A DNA stretch of 52,367 nucleotides from an uncultured Pseudomonadales bacterium (lineage in GTDB: Bacteria; Pseudomonadota; Gammaproteobacteria; Pseudomonadales; Azotimanducaceae). The stretch is from NCBI GenBank assembly GCA_937921865.1, contig CAKZWF010000034.1:1-52367 (forward strand), in the 5' to 3' direction. The notes below the pieces were generated by a model. That model searched no databases, was not told the DNA's origin, and saw nothing but the letters and a program-made list of their open reading frames with translations. Below, in pieces: positions 33,447 through 42,784 of this stretch. The translations under genes and the position numbers were made by a program. The stretch's first letter is position 1. Each line of letters starts with the position of its first letter.

Positions 33447-34205
33447 ATGACTGAGTGCGATGACTTTGCAGAGGTTGTGCTGCTGTTCGAACCTGGCTGT
33501 GAGGGAATCACGCAGGAACTGCATTTCTCTGATTTCGAGTCTCTGCTTGAAGGTTCCGGCACTCTGGAGCAGTTTGCCGCGAGTATTGTCAATGCGTCGT
33601 ATGTGCTCGTCGGCAACGCACTGTCCGTTCAGGGTCTGGTTTTCTTCACCTTCCGGGTAGATGAAGACGGCCATGTTGATCCCGCCTTTAATCTACCGCT
33701 GCGCTATCTGGTTGAAATGGCTGGTGCCGGGCCTGACCTCGGAACCGGGCCCATCCGCCTGGCTTGCCGTGGAAAATGTCCGGTGCCCTGGCATTCGGTC
33801 AATCTCTGGGAGCCAGTTCTGGAGGGCGAAAACAGCGCAGCACAGCTGGCCCAGAAACAGATCTGGCGCAACCGACTGGCGTTGAAGCCCAAAGGGCGTC
33901 TGGAGACCGCGACTGAGGAGTTGGAGCTCGAAGACGTGCTGGTTGATCAGCGAAAGCTGGAACAGCGCCTGACCGAAACCTTCGGGGAAAATGGCAAGGT
34001 CAATCTCGAAAGTCTGATTCGCCAGCACAGCGAACAGCTTTCGAAAGTCTCCGATCGTTATCGCGGTGACCTCGAACGCCAGCAGCAGGTCTACCTGGAT
34101 CAGATTCGCAATTGCCGGGATGAAATTCAGAAACTCAAATCTGCGCTGCGCAATGAGCAGGAGCGCAGTCGGCGGCTCCAGCAGCTGTTACGAGGGGACC
34201 CCTGA
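33447..34205 (+). CDS. Hypothetical protein with C-terminal coiled coil
   Basis: This 252-residue protein begins MTECDDFAEVVLLFEPG. The N-terminal half (to about residue 125) is a globular domain with a Cys pair (RLACRGKCPVPWHSVNLWEP). The C-terminal part (about 150-250) is a long charged coiled coil (KVSDRYRGDLERQQQVYLDQ, RNEQERSRRLQQLLRG). I do not recognise the family; a structural or DNA-associated role is possible. A GTG stands one codon upstream. Its end overlaps the convergent membrane protein gene by 18 bases. Confidence 0.65.
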   Translation: MTECDDFAEVVLLFEPGCEGITQELHFSDFESLLEGSGTLEQFAASIVNASYVLVGNALSVQGLVFFTFRVDEDGHVDPAFNLPLRYLVEMAGAGPDLGTGPIRLACRGKCPVPWHSVNLWEPVLEGENSAAQLAQKQIWRNRLALKPKGRLETATEELELEDVLVDQRKLEQRLTETFGENGKVNLESLIRQHSEQLSKVSDRYRGDLERQQQVYLDQIRNCRDEIQKLKSALRNEQERSRRLQQLLRGDP

Positions 34206-34688
34206 TTCAGGCTGCACCGCAGTCAGATCACCCGTGATCGCAGCGACAATCAGGCTGGCCGCCACCAGCAGAAACAGCAGTGCGAAGCCGGTGACGAAGC
34301 CCACCATGACTGATCTTAAATTTGAGTGAATCACACCACCGTGTTCGCGGTGATAGCTGATCGCGGCACCCTGCAGCGTGGTGGCAAGAAAGTAAGCAAT
34401 CGTGCCTTGAACCACCATTGCAACCAGCGCAAAAGTCAGGCTCGGAGCCAGCTGCGACGACAGCATGATCAACAGCAGGTACAGACCACCCCCACCAAAG
34501 GCGATTTTGCGCGCCAGACTGTCGCTGCCCAATTCCCGGTAGTTGATATACAGCATCACCACCGCGGCGGCTAAAGAGCACAACATGGTGCTGATGACAA
34601 TGCCATGCACGGGATACAGCGCGAATTTCTCCGGACTGGGTTTACTTCTCGCAGGAGAGGAGTCGGGTAGTTGGGGTGAATCTGACAT
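34188..34688 (-). CDS. Hypothetical four-helix membrane protein
   Basis: This 166-residue protein has a polar Pro/Ser-rich N-terminus and four hydrophobic segments (IVISTMLCSLAAAVVMLYI, IAFGGGGLYLLLIMLS, FALVAMVVQGTIAYFLA, VGFVTGFALLFLLVAASLIV). The family is not recognised. It converges on the coiled-coil protein gene with an 18-base overlap. Confidence 0.65.
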   Translation of the reverse strand: MSDSPQLPDSSPARSKPSPEKFALYPVHGIVISTMLCSLAAAVVMLYINYRELGSDSLARKIAFGGGGLYLLLIMLSSQLAPSLTFALVAMVVQGTIAYFLATTLQGAAISYHREHGGVIHSNLRSVMVGFVTGFALLFLLVAASLIVAAITGDLTAVQPESGVPS

Positions 34689-34880
34689 CCGGCGATCATC
34701 ACATATTCCTATCTGCGCGTGAACCGTGCAGCCTGTGATTACCTCTCATTTCGGCTGTCCTGCGAAGACACGAAAATAGCCATCCCGGCACTTTTGCCGC
34801 TGATTTCACCAACCGAAATTTAATGTGCGATATCATGGCGATTGAACTGAATTACCGAGACAACTGAAGAGAGACTGTTG

Positions 34881-36092
34881 ATGAGTGAAAGTAGTGAGTT
34901 GAGTGATTTCCGCGAGTCCGCCAGCGCGTGGCTGAGCGAAAATTTCCCGGCATCTCTGGCGGGTAAGAGTGTTGGTATGGAAGGCGAGTCGGTAGCGGCC
35001 CTTGGCGACGATCTGACTGCGTGGCGCCAGCGCCTGGCCGAGCAGGGCTGGGGTGCACCAACCTGGCCTCGGGAATACGGTGGCGCTGGTCTCAGTCATC
35101 CGCAAGTCAAAGTCCTGAATCAGGAAATGGAAAAAGTCGGCGCCTTTAACCCGATTCCGATGATGGCCGGTATGGGGGTCACGATGGTCGGGCCAACGGT
35201 TCTCGAATACGGCACCGAAGATCAGAAACTCAAGCATCTGCCCGGGATTGCCAGCGGTGAAATTCGCTGGTGTCTTGGTCTGTCGGAGCCGAATGCCGGA
35301 TCCGATCTGGCCTCACTGTCAACCAAAGCTGAAGACAACGGTGATCAGTTTGTTCTGAATGGTCAGAAGGTCTGGACCTCGGGTGCGGACATATCGCAAT
35401 GGTGCGGCGCGCTGGTGCGTACCGATTCGAAAGCAAAAAAACGCGATGGCATCAGTTTTGTCATGCTGCCTATGGACCAGTCGGGCGTAGAAACCCGACC
35501 GATCAAGCTCATCGCCGGAGCTTCACCGTTCTGTGAAACCTATTTCAATAATGCCATCGCTGAAAAATCTGATCTGCTCGGAAAACTGAATGACGGCTGG
35601 AGTGTGGTCAAGCGTCTGCTCCAGCATGAACGTCAGAGCCAGACCGGTGCGCGCGGTCCGAGCGGCGCGAAGCCTGTGCCGCTGCAGGAAATGGCCAAAA
35701 AATATGTTGGCACCAATGCGGATGGCACGCTGGCGGATGTTGATCTTCGGGTCAGGCTCGCCAGTCATCTGATGGATTCCAAAGCTCACGGCCTGACAAT
35801 TGGACGCATCACAGCGGAAGCCAGAGGCAACGTTGAAGTCAGCGCTGCGGCCTCGATTCTGAAGAATTCTGCGACTCATGTGGCGCAGACGAAGTCTGAG
35901 CTGACTATGGAAATCATGGGTGCGCAGGGTCTTGGCTGGGAAGGTGCGGAATTTTCTTCTGAAGAGCTGGGCAGCGTTCGAGAATGGTTGTTTGGCAAAG
36001 CCATGTCGATTTATGGCGGGTCGTTCGAAGTTCAGAACAACATCATCTCCAAGAACATTCTCGGTCTTCCTGAAACCACTCAGAAAGGCTGA
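34881..36092 (+). CDS. Acyl-CoA dehydrogenase, FAD-binding subunit type
   Basis: This 403-residue protein has the full acyl-CoA dehydrogenase fold. Visible are LGLSEPNAGSDLASLSTKA (FAD/substrate), WTSGADISQW, and a C-terminal YGGSFEVQNNIISKNILGLP, the FAD and dimer contact region. It should oxidise an acyl-CoA at the alpha-beta bond. The start is ATG 34881 with GAAGAGAGA upstream. A second, shorter acyl-CoA dehydrogenase gene follows 26 bases later, as in heteromeric enzymes acting on branched or steroid side-chain CoA esters (ChsE type). Confidence 0.92.
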   Translation: MSESSELSDFRESASAWLSENFPASLAGKSVGMEGESVAALGDDLTAWRQRLAEQGWGAPTWPREYGGAGLSHPQVKVLNQEMEKVGAFNPIPMMAGMGVTMVGPTVLEYGTEDQKLKHLPGIASGEIRWCLGLSEPNAGSDLASLSTKAEDNGDQFVLNGQKVWTSGADISQWCGALVRTDSKAKKRDGISFVMLPMDQSGVETRPIKLIAGASPFCETYFNNAIAEKSDLLGKLNDGWSVVKRLLQHERQSQTGARGPSGAKPVPLQEMAKKYVGTNADGTLADVDLRVRLASHLMDSKAHGLTIGRITAEARGNVEVSAAASILKNSATHVAQTKSELTMEIMGAQGLGWEGAEFSSEELGSVREWLFGKAMSIYGGSFEVQNNIISKNILGLPETTQKG

Positions 36093-36118
36093 AGCCGCGC
36101 GCAAAGGACGAAACGAAT

Positions 36119-37237
36119 ATGGCAGCACTTACAGAAGAACAATCGATGCTCAAAGACCAGGCTTCGGCCTGGGTAGTTGAGCAGTCTCCAGTCGCCAGTT
36201 TTCGCGAGATGCGCGACAGCGGCGTCGAAACGGCATTCATTCCCACCTGCTGGCAGTCCATGGTCGACATGGGTTGGACCGGCATCCTAGTCCCCGAACA
36301 GTATGGTGGCTCAGATCTCGGTTACCTGACATTCGGTGTGGTCCTCGAACAGCTGGGTCGACAACTGGCGGCATCGCCGCTTTTCGCATCCGCATTGGTC
36401 GGTGCGTCTGCTGTGCTGATTGCCGGGTCAGATGAGCAGAAACAGTCACTGTTACCAAAAATTGTTGATGGCACAGAAATTCTGACTCTCGCCGTTGACG
36501 AAGGGGCCCATCACGCGCCCGCAGATCTGGCGCTGCGCGCTGAAGCGTCAGCGGATGGCTTTGTGCTCAACGGTACCAAGACCCTCGTGGTGGAAGGCAT
36601 GTCAGCGACTACGCTGGTAGTCGCCGCTCGCACAGCGAATGGGATAACGCTCTTTGTGGTTCCGGCAGATGCGCCAGGAATCACCCGGCAGCGTCTGACC
36701 ATGCTGGACAGCCGCGGCTATGCAAACGTTGCTTTTGCGGATGTAGCGATACCTGCCTCAGCAGTGCTCGGCACCGTCGACCAGGGCGCTGAATCTCTGG
36801 ACGCTATTCTTGATCGGGCTCGGGCCGGGCTTGCCGCAGAAATGCTCGGCACCGCCGCTCAGGCATTTGATCTGACCCTTGATTACCTGAAAACCCGTGA
36901 ACAGTTTGGTCGGGTGATCGGTTCTTTCCAGGCGCTCGGCCACCGGGCTGCCGGATTGTTCACCAGCATGGAGTTGACCCGTTCCTGTATGGAGGCGGCG
37001 CTTCAGGCCATTGACGCCAAGGCTGAGAACGTCCCGGAAATGTGTGCACTGTCCAAGTGCAAAGTTGGCGATTTCCTCCATGAGATGTCTAACCAGCTCA
37101 TTCAGATCCACGGCGGTATTGGCATGACCGACGAGTTTGATGCAGGTTTCTACCTGAAGCGGGCGCGGGTAGCTGAGCATCTGTTCGGCAACCAGGCATT
37201 TCATCGCGAGCGTTACGCGACGCTGCTGGGTTTTTAA
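36119..37237 (+). CDS. Acyl-CoA dehydrogenase, partner subunit
   Basis: This 372-residue protein has acyl-CoA dehydrogenase N- and middle domains (MGWTGILVPEQYGGSDLGYL, GTKTLVVEGMSATTLVV) and a C-terminal domain with KTREQFGRVIGSFQALGHRA and LIQIHGGIGMTDEF. The GGxxEIQRNII-type end is absent and replaced by LFGNQAFHRERYATLL. The lack of this end fits the smaller subunit of a heterotetramer with the gene upstream, with FAD sites formed at the interface. The substrate is unknown. Confidence 0.9.
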   Translation: MAALTEEQSMLKDQASAWVVEQSPVASFREMRDSGVETAFIPTCWQSMVDMGWTGILVPEQYGGSDLGYLTFGVVLEQLGRQLAASPLFASALVGASAVLIAGSDEQKQSLLPKIVDGTEILTLAVDEGAHHAPADLALRAEASADGFVLNGTKTLVVEGMSATTLVVAARTANGITLFVVPADAPGITRQRLTMLDSRGYANVAFADVAIPASAVLGTVDQGAESLDAILDRARAGLAAEMLGTAAQAFDLTLDYLKTREQFGRVIGSFQALGHRAAGLFTSMELTRSCMEAALQAIDAKAENVPEMCALSKCKVGDFLHEMSNQLIQIHGGIGMTDEFDAGFYLKRARVAEHLFGNQAFHRERYATLLGF

Positions 37238-37305
37238 CTGATCGGGCTATGCCAGAGCAGTGGACATGGCCCGACGTCACCTGTGACCTATCGGCGATAG
37301 AGTGG

Positions 37306-37328
37306 ACGGGTTCAACCGGTGAACCCGT
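37306..37328. terminator. Hairpin between convergent genes
   Basis: A perfect 9-bp stem ACGGGTTCA with its complement around ACCGG, followed on the plus strand by TTCGCC. It lies between the acyl-CoA dehydrogenase pair and the convergent enoyl-CoA hydratase gene and probably ends transcription from one or both sides. Confidence 0.5.
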
Positions 37329-37351
37329 TTCGCCCGTCGGTATGACCTGAG

Positions 37352-38161
37352 CTAGCGGCCGGTGAAGTCCGGCTTGCGCTTCTCTAAAAACGCCTTCACG
37401 CCTTCTTCAAAATCTTCGCTTTGAAACATTCCGGCCAGATGGACCATCAGATGGTCTACGGCGGTGTCGTATGATTCTTCCAGACCCATTCGCATCATAC
37501 GTTTCGTGGTCTGTACAGCCATTGGCGCATTTTCGGCAATTTCTGTGGCCCACTGCATGGCTGTGTCCATCAACTCGTCAGCCGGGACGATGGTGTTGAC
37601 CAGACCCATTTCCAGACATTCCTCAGCGTTGAGAGTGCGTGCCCGATAGTAGATTTCGGCGGCTTTGGCCCAACCGATCAGTCTGGGCAGCAGCCAGGTG
37701 CCGCCACTTTCAGGCACAACGTTGCGTTTTGCGGTTACTGCGGCCATTTTGGCGTTCTCGGAGGCAATACGCATGTCACACAGCAGCGTAATGTCCATCC
37801 CATAACCGGCGGCCGCACCGTTTACCGCGCAGATGACCGGGGTGTCGATACTCCACATTACGTTGATCGGCGCATCGCGAAGGTCGAACAGAGCCCGGGG
37901 GCGGTTGTTACCTTTGCGGGCCTCCATGTTGTTGCCGGTGTCGATGAGATCCAGACCTGAGCAGAATCCACGCCCGGCACCGGTAAGGATTATGCAGCGG
38001 ATGTCGGGGTCTTTGTTGGCTTCAACCATTTTGGCTGAAAGCTCATCGAGCATATCTCTGCTGATGGCGTTAAGACGTTCGGGACGATTCAAGGTGATGA
38101 CCGCGATGCGGTCGTGTTGTTCGACGAGCAGTTCGTCGGTTTTCGAAGGTGAAAGCGCCAT
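37352..38161 (-). CDS. Enoyl-CoA hydratase/isomerase (crotonase) family
   Basis: This 269-residue crotonase-fold protein has VITLNRPERLNAIS, the oxyanion-hole segments GAGRGFCSGLDL and AAAGYGMDITLLCD, and PESGGTWLLPRLIGWAKA, which carries a candidate catalytic Glu. It likely hydrates or isomerises an enoyl-CoA from the neighbouring dehydrogenases. I chose ATG 38161, which has GGGAG six bases upstream; the longer frame is not supported. It converges on the acyl-CoA dehydrogenase pair. Confidence 0.92.
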   Translation of the reverse strand: MALSPSKTDELLVEQHDRIAVITLNRPERLNAISRDMLDELSAKMVEANKDPDIRCIILTGAGRGFCSGLDLIDTGNNMEARKGNNRPRALFDLRDAPINVMWSIDTPVICAVNGAAAGYGMDITLLCDMRIASENAKMAAVTAKRNVVPESGGTWLLPRLIGWAKAAEIYYRARTLNAEECLEMGLVNTIVPADELMDTAMQWATEIAENAPMAVQTTKRMMRMGLEESYDTAVDHLMVHLAGMFQSEDFEEGVKAFLEKRKPDFTGR

Positions 38162-38296
38162 TTCTATCTCCCCAGAGTTATGGACTAGTTCAGGCTCAGG
38201 CGCAGATACTACGACATGGCGTCGCCAATTGGAGCTACCAGGAGCAATATTGCTTATGTCGAGACCAATACAGCTTGATGATCTGGAGGGGCAACA

Positions 38297-38896
38297 GTGA
38301 CAGATTTCTATGATTCTGGTCATCGTGCGCTGCAGCAGGAGTTCGCATCGCAGTCGCTCGCTGATCGACTTGAAACCATTATTGTTCATGAATCACTGGA
38401 TGAGCGTTCGCGTGCCTTCATCGAACACAGAGATTTTTTCTTTCTCTCCACAGTAGACCAGCAGGGTTTTCCGACCGTGTCTTATAAAGGCGGGGGGCCA
38501 GGTTTCGTCCAGGTGACGGACGACAGAACGCTGTTGTTTCCGTGTTTTGATGGCAATGGCATGTGGCTGTCAGCCGGTAACATTGACGCTCAGAGTAAAG
38601 TTGGTCTGCTGTTCATTGATTTTGAACAACCCAACCGGCTGCGGGTGCAGGGTCAGGCGAAACTCTGCCGGGATGCAGCGGTGCTGGAACTGTGGCCTGA
38701 GGTGGGGCTTGCCGTGGAGGTGGCCATCGCGAAAGCGTGGGTCAACTGTCCACGCTATATTCATCAGATGGCGCGCGTTGACGAAGCTCCGCATGTGCCG
38801 AAAGCCGGGGTCAGCACACCAGTGCCCGAATGGAAGTCGATGGACGTGTTTGCTGATGTGGTGCCGCCTGCACCACATCGGGTCAAAAAGGACTGA
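38297..38896 (+). CDS. Pyridoxamine 5'-phosphate oxidase-family flavoprotein
   Basis: This 199-residue protein has a split-barrel flavin-binding fold of the PNPOx-like type: DFFFLSTVDQQGFPTVSYKG, GFVQVTDDRTLLFPCFDGN, SKVGLLFIDFEQPNRLRVQG and WVNCPRYIHQM. It probably binds FMN or F420/heme and reduces an unknown substrate. The GTG at 38297 has GGAGG seven bases upstream. It diverges from the enoyl-CoA hydratase gene. Confidence 0.85.
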   Translation: MTDFYDSGHRALQQEFASQSLADRLETIIVHESLDERSRAFIEHRDFFFLSTVDQQGFPTVSYKGGGPGFVQVTDDRTLLFPCFDGNGMWLSAGNIDAQSKVGLLFIDFEQPNRLRVQGQAKLCRDAAVLELWPEVGLAVEVAIAKAWVNCPRYIHQMARVDEAPHVPKAGVSTPVPEWKSMDVFADVVPPAPHRVKKD

Positions 38897-38901
38897 ATGC
38901 C

Positions 38902-39081
38902 TCAGTCAAAGCCTCGAAATGAGGCAACCTCAGCGACCGGACGCCGCGTCGAGACTACCGCGTCTTCCCGTTCAATACCCATCGCCTGAAAGAGCTGAAT
39001 CGCAATCCCTTCGTCTGGCAGCTTTGACGTGTCATTCACGACCAGTTGCCGCTCTTCAGCCGGAACTGGCGACGTCGACAC
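38902..39081 (-). CDS. Possible small protein downstream of the SDR gene
   Basis: A GTG at 39081 opens 59 codons reading VSTSPVPAEERQLVVNDTSK, then LPDEGIAIQLFQAMGIEREDA and ending ASFRGFD. The amino acid make-up looks protein-like and the start lies five bases after the SDR stop, but the family is not recognised and it may be a relic. Confidence 0.3.
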   Translation of the reverse strand: MSTSPVPAEERQLVVNDTSKLPDEGIAIQLFQAMGIEREDAVVSTRRPVAEVASFRGFD

Positions 39082-39085
39082 CTTT

Positions 39086-39928
39086 TCAGTCTTTCGCGAT
39101 GAACGCCTCGAACTGAGCTGCATATTCGGGATCCCATCGCGACAAAGCGGAACGGTTCTCGATCAGATCATCGGTGTTCCACTGAATGCGTTTTTCATCC
39201 AGCGCGCGGGGCGTTTCGTTATCCGGACACAGAATGTAGAAGTCGCCTCGGTCGAGTGATTCGAACATGAAGTCCACCAGCTGCTCGGGTGACCAGGCTC
39301 CGGGTGGCTGTTCGTCGATAAATCGAGCAATCATGCCGGTGTAGGTGAATCCCGGAATCAGCAGATGGGCCTGCAGGCGGCAGTCGTCCATCTGTCGAAA
39401 CGCGTGAGCCAGACTCTCCGTATATGCCTTAACGCCCGCCTTGGAGAGGTTATAGGCATAGTTTCCGGGTGGGTTGGTGATACCTTGTTTCGATCCTGTG
39501 TTGATCACAACGCCTGGCTGGTCGGATTCCAGCATTGCGGGGATGAATGCCTGGCAGCCGTGAATGATGCCCCAGAGATTAATCTCGAGCTGTTTGCGCC
39601 ATTCTTCAAGATTTTCCCATGGCGCGCCGGCTCGCAGTCCGGCGCCGGCGTTGTTCATCAGGCAATGAACTGCACCCAGGTTCGCCGCGGCAGTTTGTTG
39701 CAGCGCTTGGAGCGCTTCGAAATCAGCCACGTCACAGATCTGGGTATAGATCGCTGCGTCAGGGATCTCGCTCAGCGAATCCGCAGCTGCTTCCAGAGCG
39801 GCTTCGTCACGGTCGGCGATCAGTACCTTCATCCCCAGTCGGGCAAAACGTTTTGCTGCAGCCAGCCCGATGCCGCTGGCACCCCCGGTAATCACAGCCC
39901 CGTTGCCGGGTTTCAGCCAATCAGTCAT
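39086..39928 (-). CDS. Short-chain dehydrogenase/reductase (SDR)
   Basis: This 280-residue classical SDR has the cofactor motif TGGASGIG (residues 15-22), NNAG, a catalytic Ser in INTGSKQG and the YxxxK pair in YAYNLSKAG. The Asp in IADRDEAAL suggests NAD preference. A C-terminal extension of about 50 residues ends the protein. The start ATG overlaps the stop of a truncated methyltransferase. The substrate is unknown; alcohol or hydroxyacyl oxidation would fit the nearby acyl-CoA genes. Confidence 0.93.
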   Translation of the reverse strand: MTDWLKPGNGAVITGGASGIGLAAAKRFARLGMKVLIADRDEAALEAAADSLSEIPDAAIYTQICDVADFEALQALQQTAAANLGAVHCLMNNAGAGLRAGAPWENLEEWRKQLEINLWGIIHGCQAFIPAMLESDQPGVVINTGSKQGITNPPGNYAYNLSKAGVKAYTESLAHAFRQMDDCRLQAHLLIPGFTYTGMIARFIDEQPPGAWSPEQLVDFMFESLDRGDFYILCPDNETPRALDEKRIQWNTDDLIENRSALSRWDPEYAAQFEAFIAKD

Positions 39929-40158
39929 GGTCTGCTCTCGCTTAAGTCGACACCGGTGAGGTTGGCGGGCTCGCTGGCCATCGCTCTCAGTTGCCGGGTG
40001 AGCACACCGGTTCCGCAGCCCACATCAAGTATCCGGTCATCGGGTTTCGGTTCTGCCAGGGTAATTATCCGCTGTGGCCATTGATGAAAAATTGCCGGGA
40101 CAAAGTAGGTCTCGTAGCCTCTGGCAGCTTCCGGTGTGAGCCCCATTTCATCGGTCAT
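39925..40158 (-). pseudogene. Truncated SAM-dependent methyltransferase, N-terminal part
   Basis: The 77 codons read MTDEMGLTPEAARGYETYFV, then PKPDDRILDVGCGTGVLTRQL (SAM-binding motif I) and LTGVDLSE, the start of motif II, before ending at a TGA that overlaps the SDR start. Full family members continue for about 180 more residues, with the rest of the Rossmann fold. The missing part and the sudden join to the SDR gene indicate a deletion fusion. Confidence 0.7.
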
Positions 40159-40252
40159 GGTTCGGATTCCTGCTCATTGACGGAGGTCCGGGCTGAGCCT
40201 TGCGCAGCGATTCTGGACTGGCTTGAGATAGTGCCAGTGGGCTGTCTCGTTG

Positions 40253-42133
40253 TCAGCTTTTCGATCTGGTCAACGGGGCGTGAATCTGGGCAAGCCATTG
40301 GCGTGGAAATTTCTCGACCTCCCGGTCATAGGTAATCAGTCCGTTGACTTCACCCTCAACGTCGGTGGTCTGAGTGTAGATGGCAGCGCTCAAGCCATCG
40401 TTCCGAAAAGCGGCGATGATGGCTTCTGTAGCCTGCTGGTAGGCGGCTTTACTTGCTGCTGCATCATTAAACGTCTGGTAACCCCAGTTGCGCATCTCAG
40501 GGTCCCAGAGGTGTTTCTCCATTGGCCAGCCGATCCCGCCATACTCTCCGATGACGCGTGCCCTGATGCTGTCGGCCTCGGGTGGTGTGGGTGCTGGCTG
40601 ATAGTCGTGTCTGTCGATAATGTCGCCTGTGCCCATGTCCCTCCAGCCGCTGTTGGAATTAATGAGGCGGCTTGAATCAAGCAGGCGGATGCGTTCGGTG
40701 AGAGCGCGACTGTCGAACTGCCCCCAGCCTTCATTGTGCAGAACCCAGATCAGGATGCTCGGGTGAGGCCGCAGGCAGCGAATCATCCGCTCCAGTTCCT
40801 GCCCGTAGGCCGCGCTGCTGCGATTTGTTCGTAAACCCTCGTCTTCATCGTTGGGTGCAACAAATTGTGCAGGTAGAAAACCGGAGGGCATGTCCTGCCA
40901 TACCATCATGCCGAGGCGATCGCAGTGGTAGTAGTAGCGGGCGGGTTCGATCTTGATGTGTTTGCGGACGGTGTTGAATCCTGCCGCCTTCAGATATTCG
41001 ATTTCATACACCATCGCTGCATCCGCTGGAGGTGTGTGCAAACCGTCAGGCCACCAGCCCTGATCGAGGGTACCGAGGTGAAATCGCGCTTCGCCGTTCA
41101 GCAGCAGCGTTGGCTGGGCTGTTTTCGGGTGGGCGCCAACTTCGATCCTGCGCAAGCCGAAATAGCCTCGAACCTGATCAAGGCGTTCGCTGCTGCCGAT
41201 TGCGGCGGCCGCGTAAAAGGCCGCCTCTGTCTTCCCGCGCAGCGGTACCTGGCGCAGCAGCTGAGCAGGTTCCTGCTGATCGTTGTCATCAGGAAGCGGA
41301 TTATCAATCCGCAATAGTGTGGCGGTAACGTCATACAGGGTTGGGTGTTCGGGTGACCAGAGCTGCGGATCCGGGATCGGCAGGTAAACGTTTCTATCGG
41401 CGCGGCCGACCGTCTCTGCAACAATTCGACCATTCAGACTGATTGAAAAATGCGCGGCCAGTACGGGGTCGCGACTGGGCCGATACAGCATCGCCGCCAG
41501 CGTGACGCCATCGCAGTCGACGGATGGGTCCAGTTGAAGCTCTTCGATGTGTTGTGCGAAAGGCACCTGTTCCAGCCAGACGGTCTGCCAGATGCCGGTG
41601 ACCGGCGTATACCAGATGCCCTGTGGCTTCAGATGTTGTTTGCCCCGCGGTTGATCACCCGAGCTGGTGGGGTCTGTGACTGCGACGACCAGCTCGTTGC
41701 TACCGGTGTCGACATACTCGGTGATGTCTATGGTGAACGCGTCGAACCCGCCAGTATGGTTTCCAGCCAGGCCGCCATTGATCCAGACGCTGCACTCATA
41801 GTCGACTGCGCCGAAGTGCAGCAGGGTCCGCTGGTTTGAATCATTGAGATTGAAGCGGCGCTGGTACCAGAGCCTTTCGCTGGGCGCAAAGGTTCGGGCA
41901 ACGCCAGACAGAGCAGATTCGATACAGAACGGGACCAGAATTTCACCATCCCAGTGTTGCGGTTGCGGGGCCCGTTTCGGGGCTATCGCGTAGCGCCATT
42001 TGCCATTCAGGTTCTGCCATTGATCCCGAACCAGCTGCGGGCGGGGATACTCATCGAGCACCGAATCCTCACTGAGGCTGCGACCCCATTTCGTCAGGTA
42101 TTGGGATTTCTGCTGTTGCGGATGATCAGTCAT
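40253..42133 (-). CDS. Glycoside hydrolase family 2 (beta-galactosidase/glucuronidase type)
   Basis: This 626-residue enzyme has a GH2 sugar-binding jelly roll (residues about 30-200, with YECSVWINGGLAGNHTGGFD), an Ig-like domain, and a TIM barrel with the acid/base Glu468 in LHNEGWGQFD and nucleophile Glu530 in VIGEYGGIGW. There is no signal peptide, so it is cytoplasmic. It should split beta-linked sugar residues, but the specificity is not visible. It stands alone, and the region before it carries only gene remnants. Confidence 0.92.
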   Translation of the reverse strand: MTDHPQQQKSQYLTKWGRSLSEDSVLDEYPRPQLVRDQWQNLNGKWRYAIAPKRAPQPQHWDGEILVPFCIESALSGVARTFAPSERLWYQRRFNLNDSNQRTLLHFGAVDYECSVWINGGLAGNHTGGFDAFTIDITEYVDTGSNELVVAVTDPTSSGDQPRGKQHLKPQGIWYTPVTGIWQTVWLEQVPFAQHIEELQLDPSVDCDGVTLAAMLYRPSRDPVLAAHFSISLNGRIVAETVGRADRNVYLPIPDPQLWSPEHPTLYDVTATLLRIDNPLPDDNDQQEPAQLLRQVPLRGKTEAAFYAAAAIGSSERLDQVRGYFGLRRIEVGAHPKTAQPTLLLNGEARFHLGTLDQGWWPDGLHTPPADAAMVYEIEYLKAAGFNTVRKHIKIEPARYYYHCDRLGMMVWQDMPSGFLPAQFVAPNDEDEGLRTNRSSAAYGQELERMIRCLRPHPSILIWVLHNEGWGQFDSRALTERIRLLDSSRLINSNSGWRDMGTGDIIDRHDYQPAPTPPEADSIRARVIGEYGGIGWPMEKHLWDPEMRNWGYQTFNDAAASKAAYQQATEAIIAAFRNDGLSAAIYTQTTDVEGEVNGLITYDREVEKFPRQWLAQIHAPLTRSKS

Positions 42134-42323
42134 CGCGTTGCTGCTGGGCGCCGGGTAGCTTCAGTATCCATGACGTACATCTCGAAAAGTTTCAGTCTCG
42201 ATTCTCTATGAATAGCGCTACCATTCACAATTGCTTTTTCAGAAACTGGGGTCCAAGCGGCGGTCTGGGGAATTCGGATATCGCGGTGTAGACTCATGAA
42301 TCTTTTATTACTGGGGAGTTGCG

Positions 42324-42698
42324 GTGGAGAATATTGAGCTCGCGGAAGCCCTGTTTGCTGCGTTCACCCGCGGTGATGAAAATGCTGTCAGGGGTTTATG
42401 CACGACAGACCTGCAGGCGATTCAGAATTATGGTCGGCCCATGTCGATTGATTCCCTCCTGAAGTTTTCTATGGCTGTGCATCGCATCGTCGATGATTTC
42501 CGCTATGAAGAGGTGATACGCACCGCAACCACTGATGGGTTTGTCGAAGAACACAGCGTTCGAGGCACGCTTCCGGATGGCAGCGAGCTGAAACTGGCCG
42601 CTTGTGTGGTGGCGGAGGTGAAGCAGGGCAAGATCAGCCAGCTGCGTGAATATCTTGACGGATCGGCAGCTGTGGGGCTGATCAGAGCACTTTCTTAA
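42324..42698 (+). CDS. NTF2-like (SnoaL-type) protein
   Basis: This 124-residue protein has the cone-shaped NTF2 pattern: ELAEALFAAFTRGDENAVRGLC, FRYEEVIRTATTDGFVEEHSVRGTLPDG and CVVAEVKQGKISQLREYLD. Such proteins act as isomerases, cyclases or binding subunits. The GTG at 42324 has GGGGAG five bases upstream. Function unknown. Confidence 0.85.
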   Translation: MENIELAEALFAAFTRGDENAVRGLCTTDLQAIQNYGRPMSIDSLLKFSMAVHRIVDDFRYEEVIRTATTDGFVEEHSVRGTLPDGSELKLAACVVAEVKQGKISQLREYLDGSAAVGLIRALS

Positions 42699-42784
42699 AG
42701 CTCAAACGAACTGATTGAGCACGACGTCTGTGTGAACGGCTCTTGTTTTACCGGCCCCGCCCAAAGGCTGATGCTATCAGCAGG

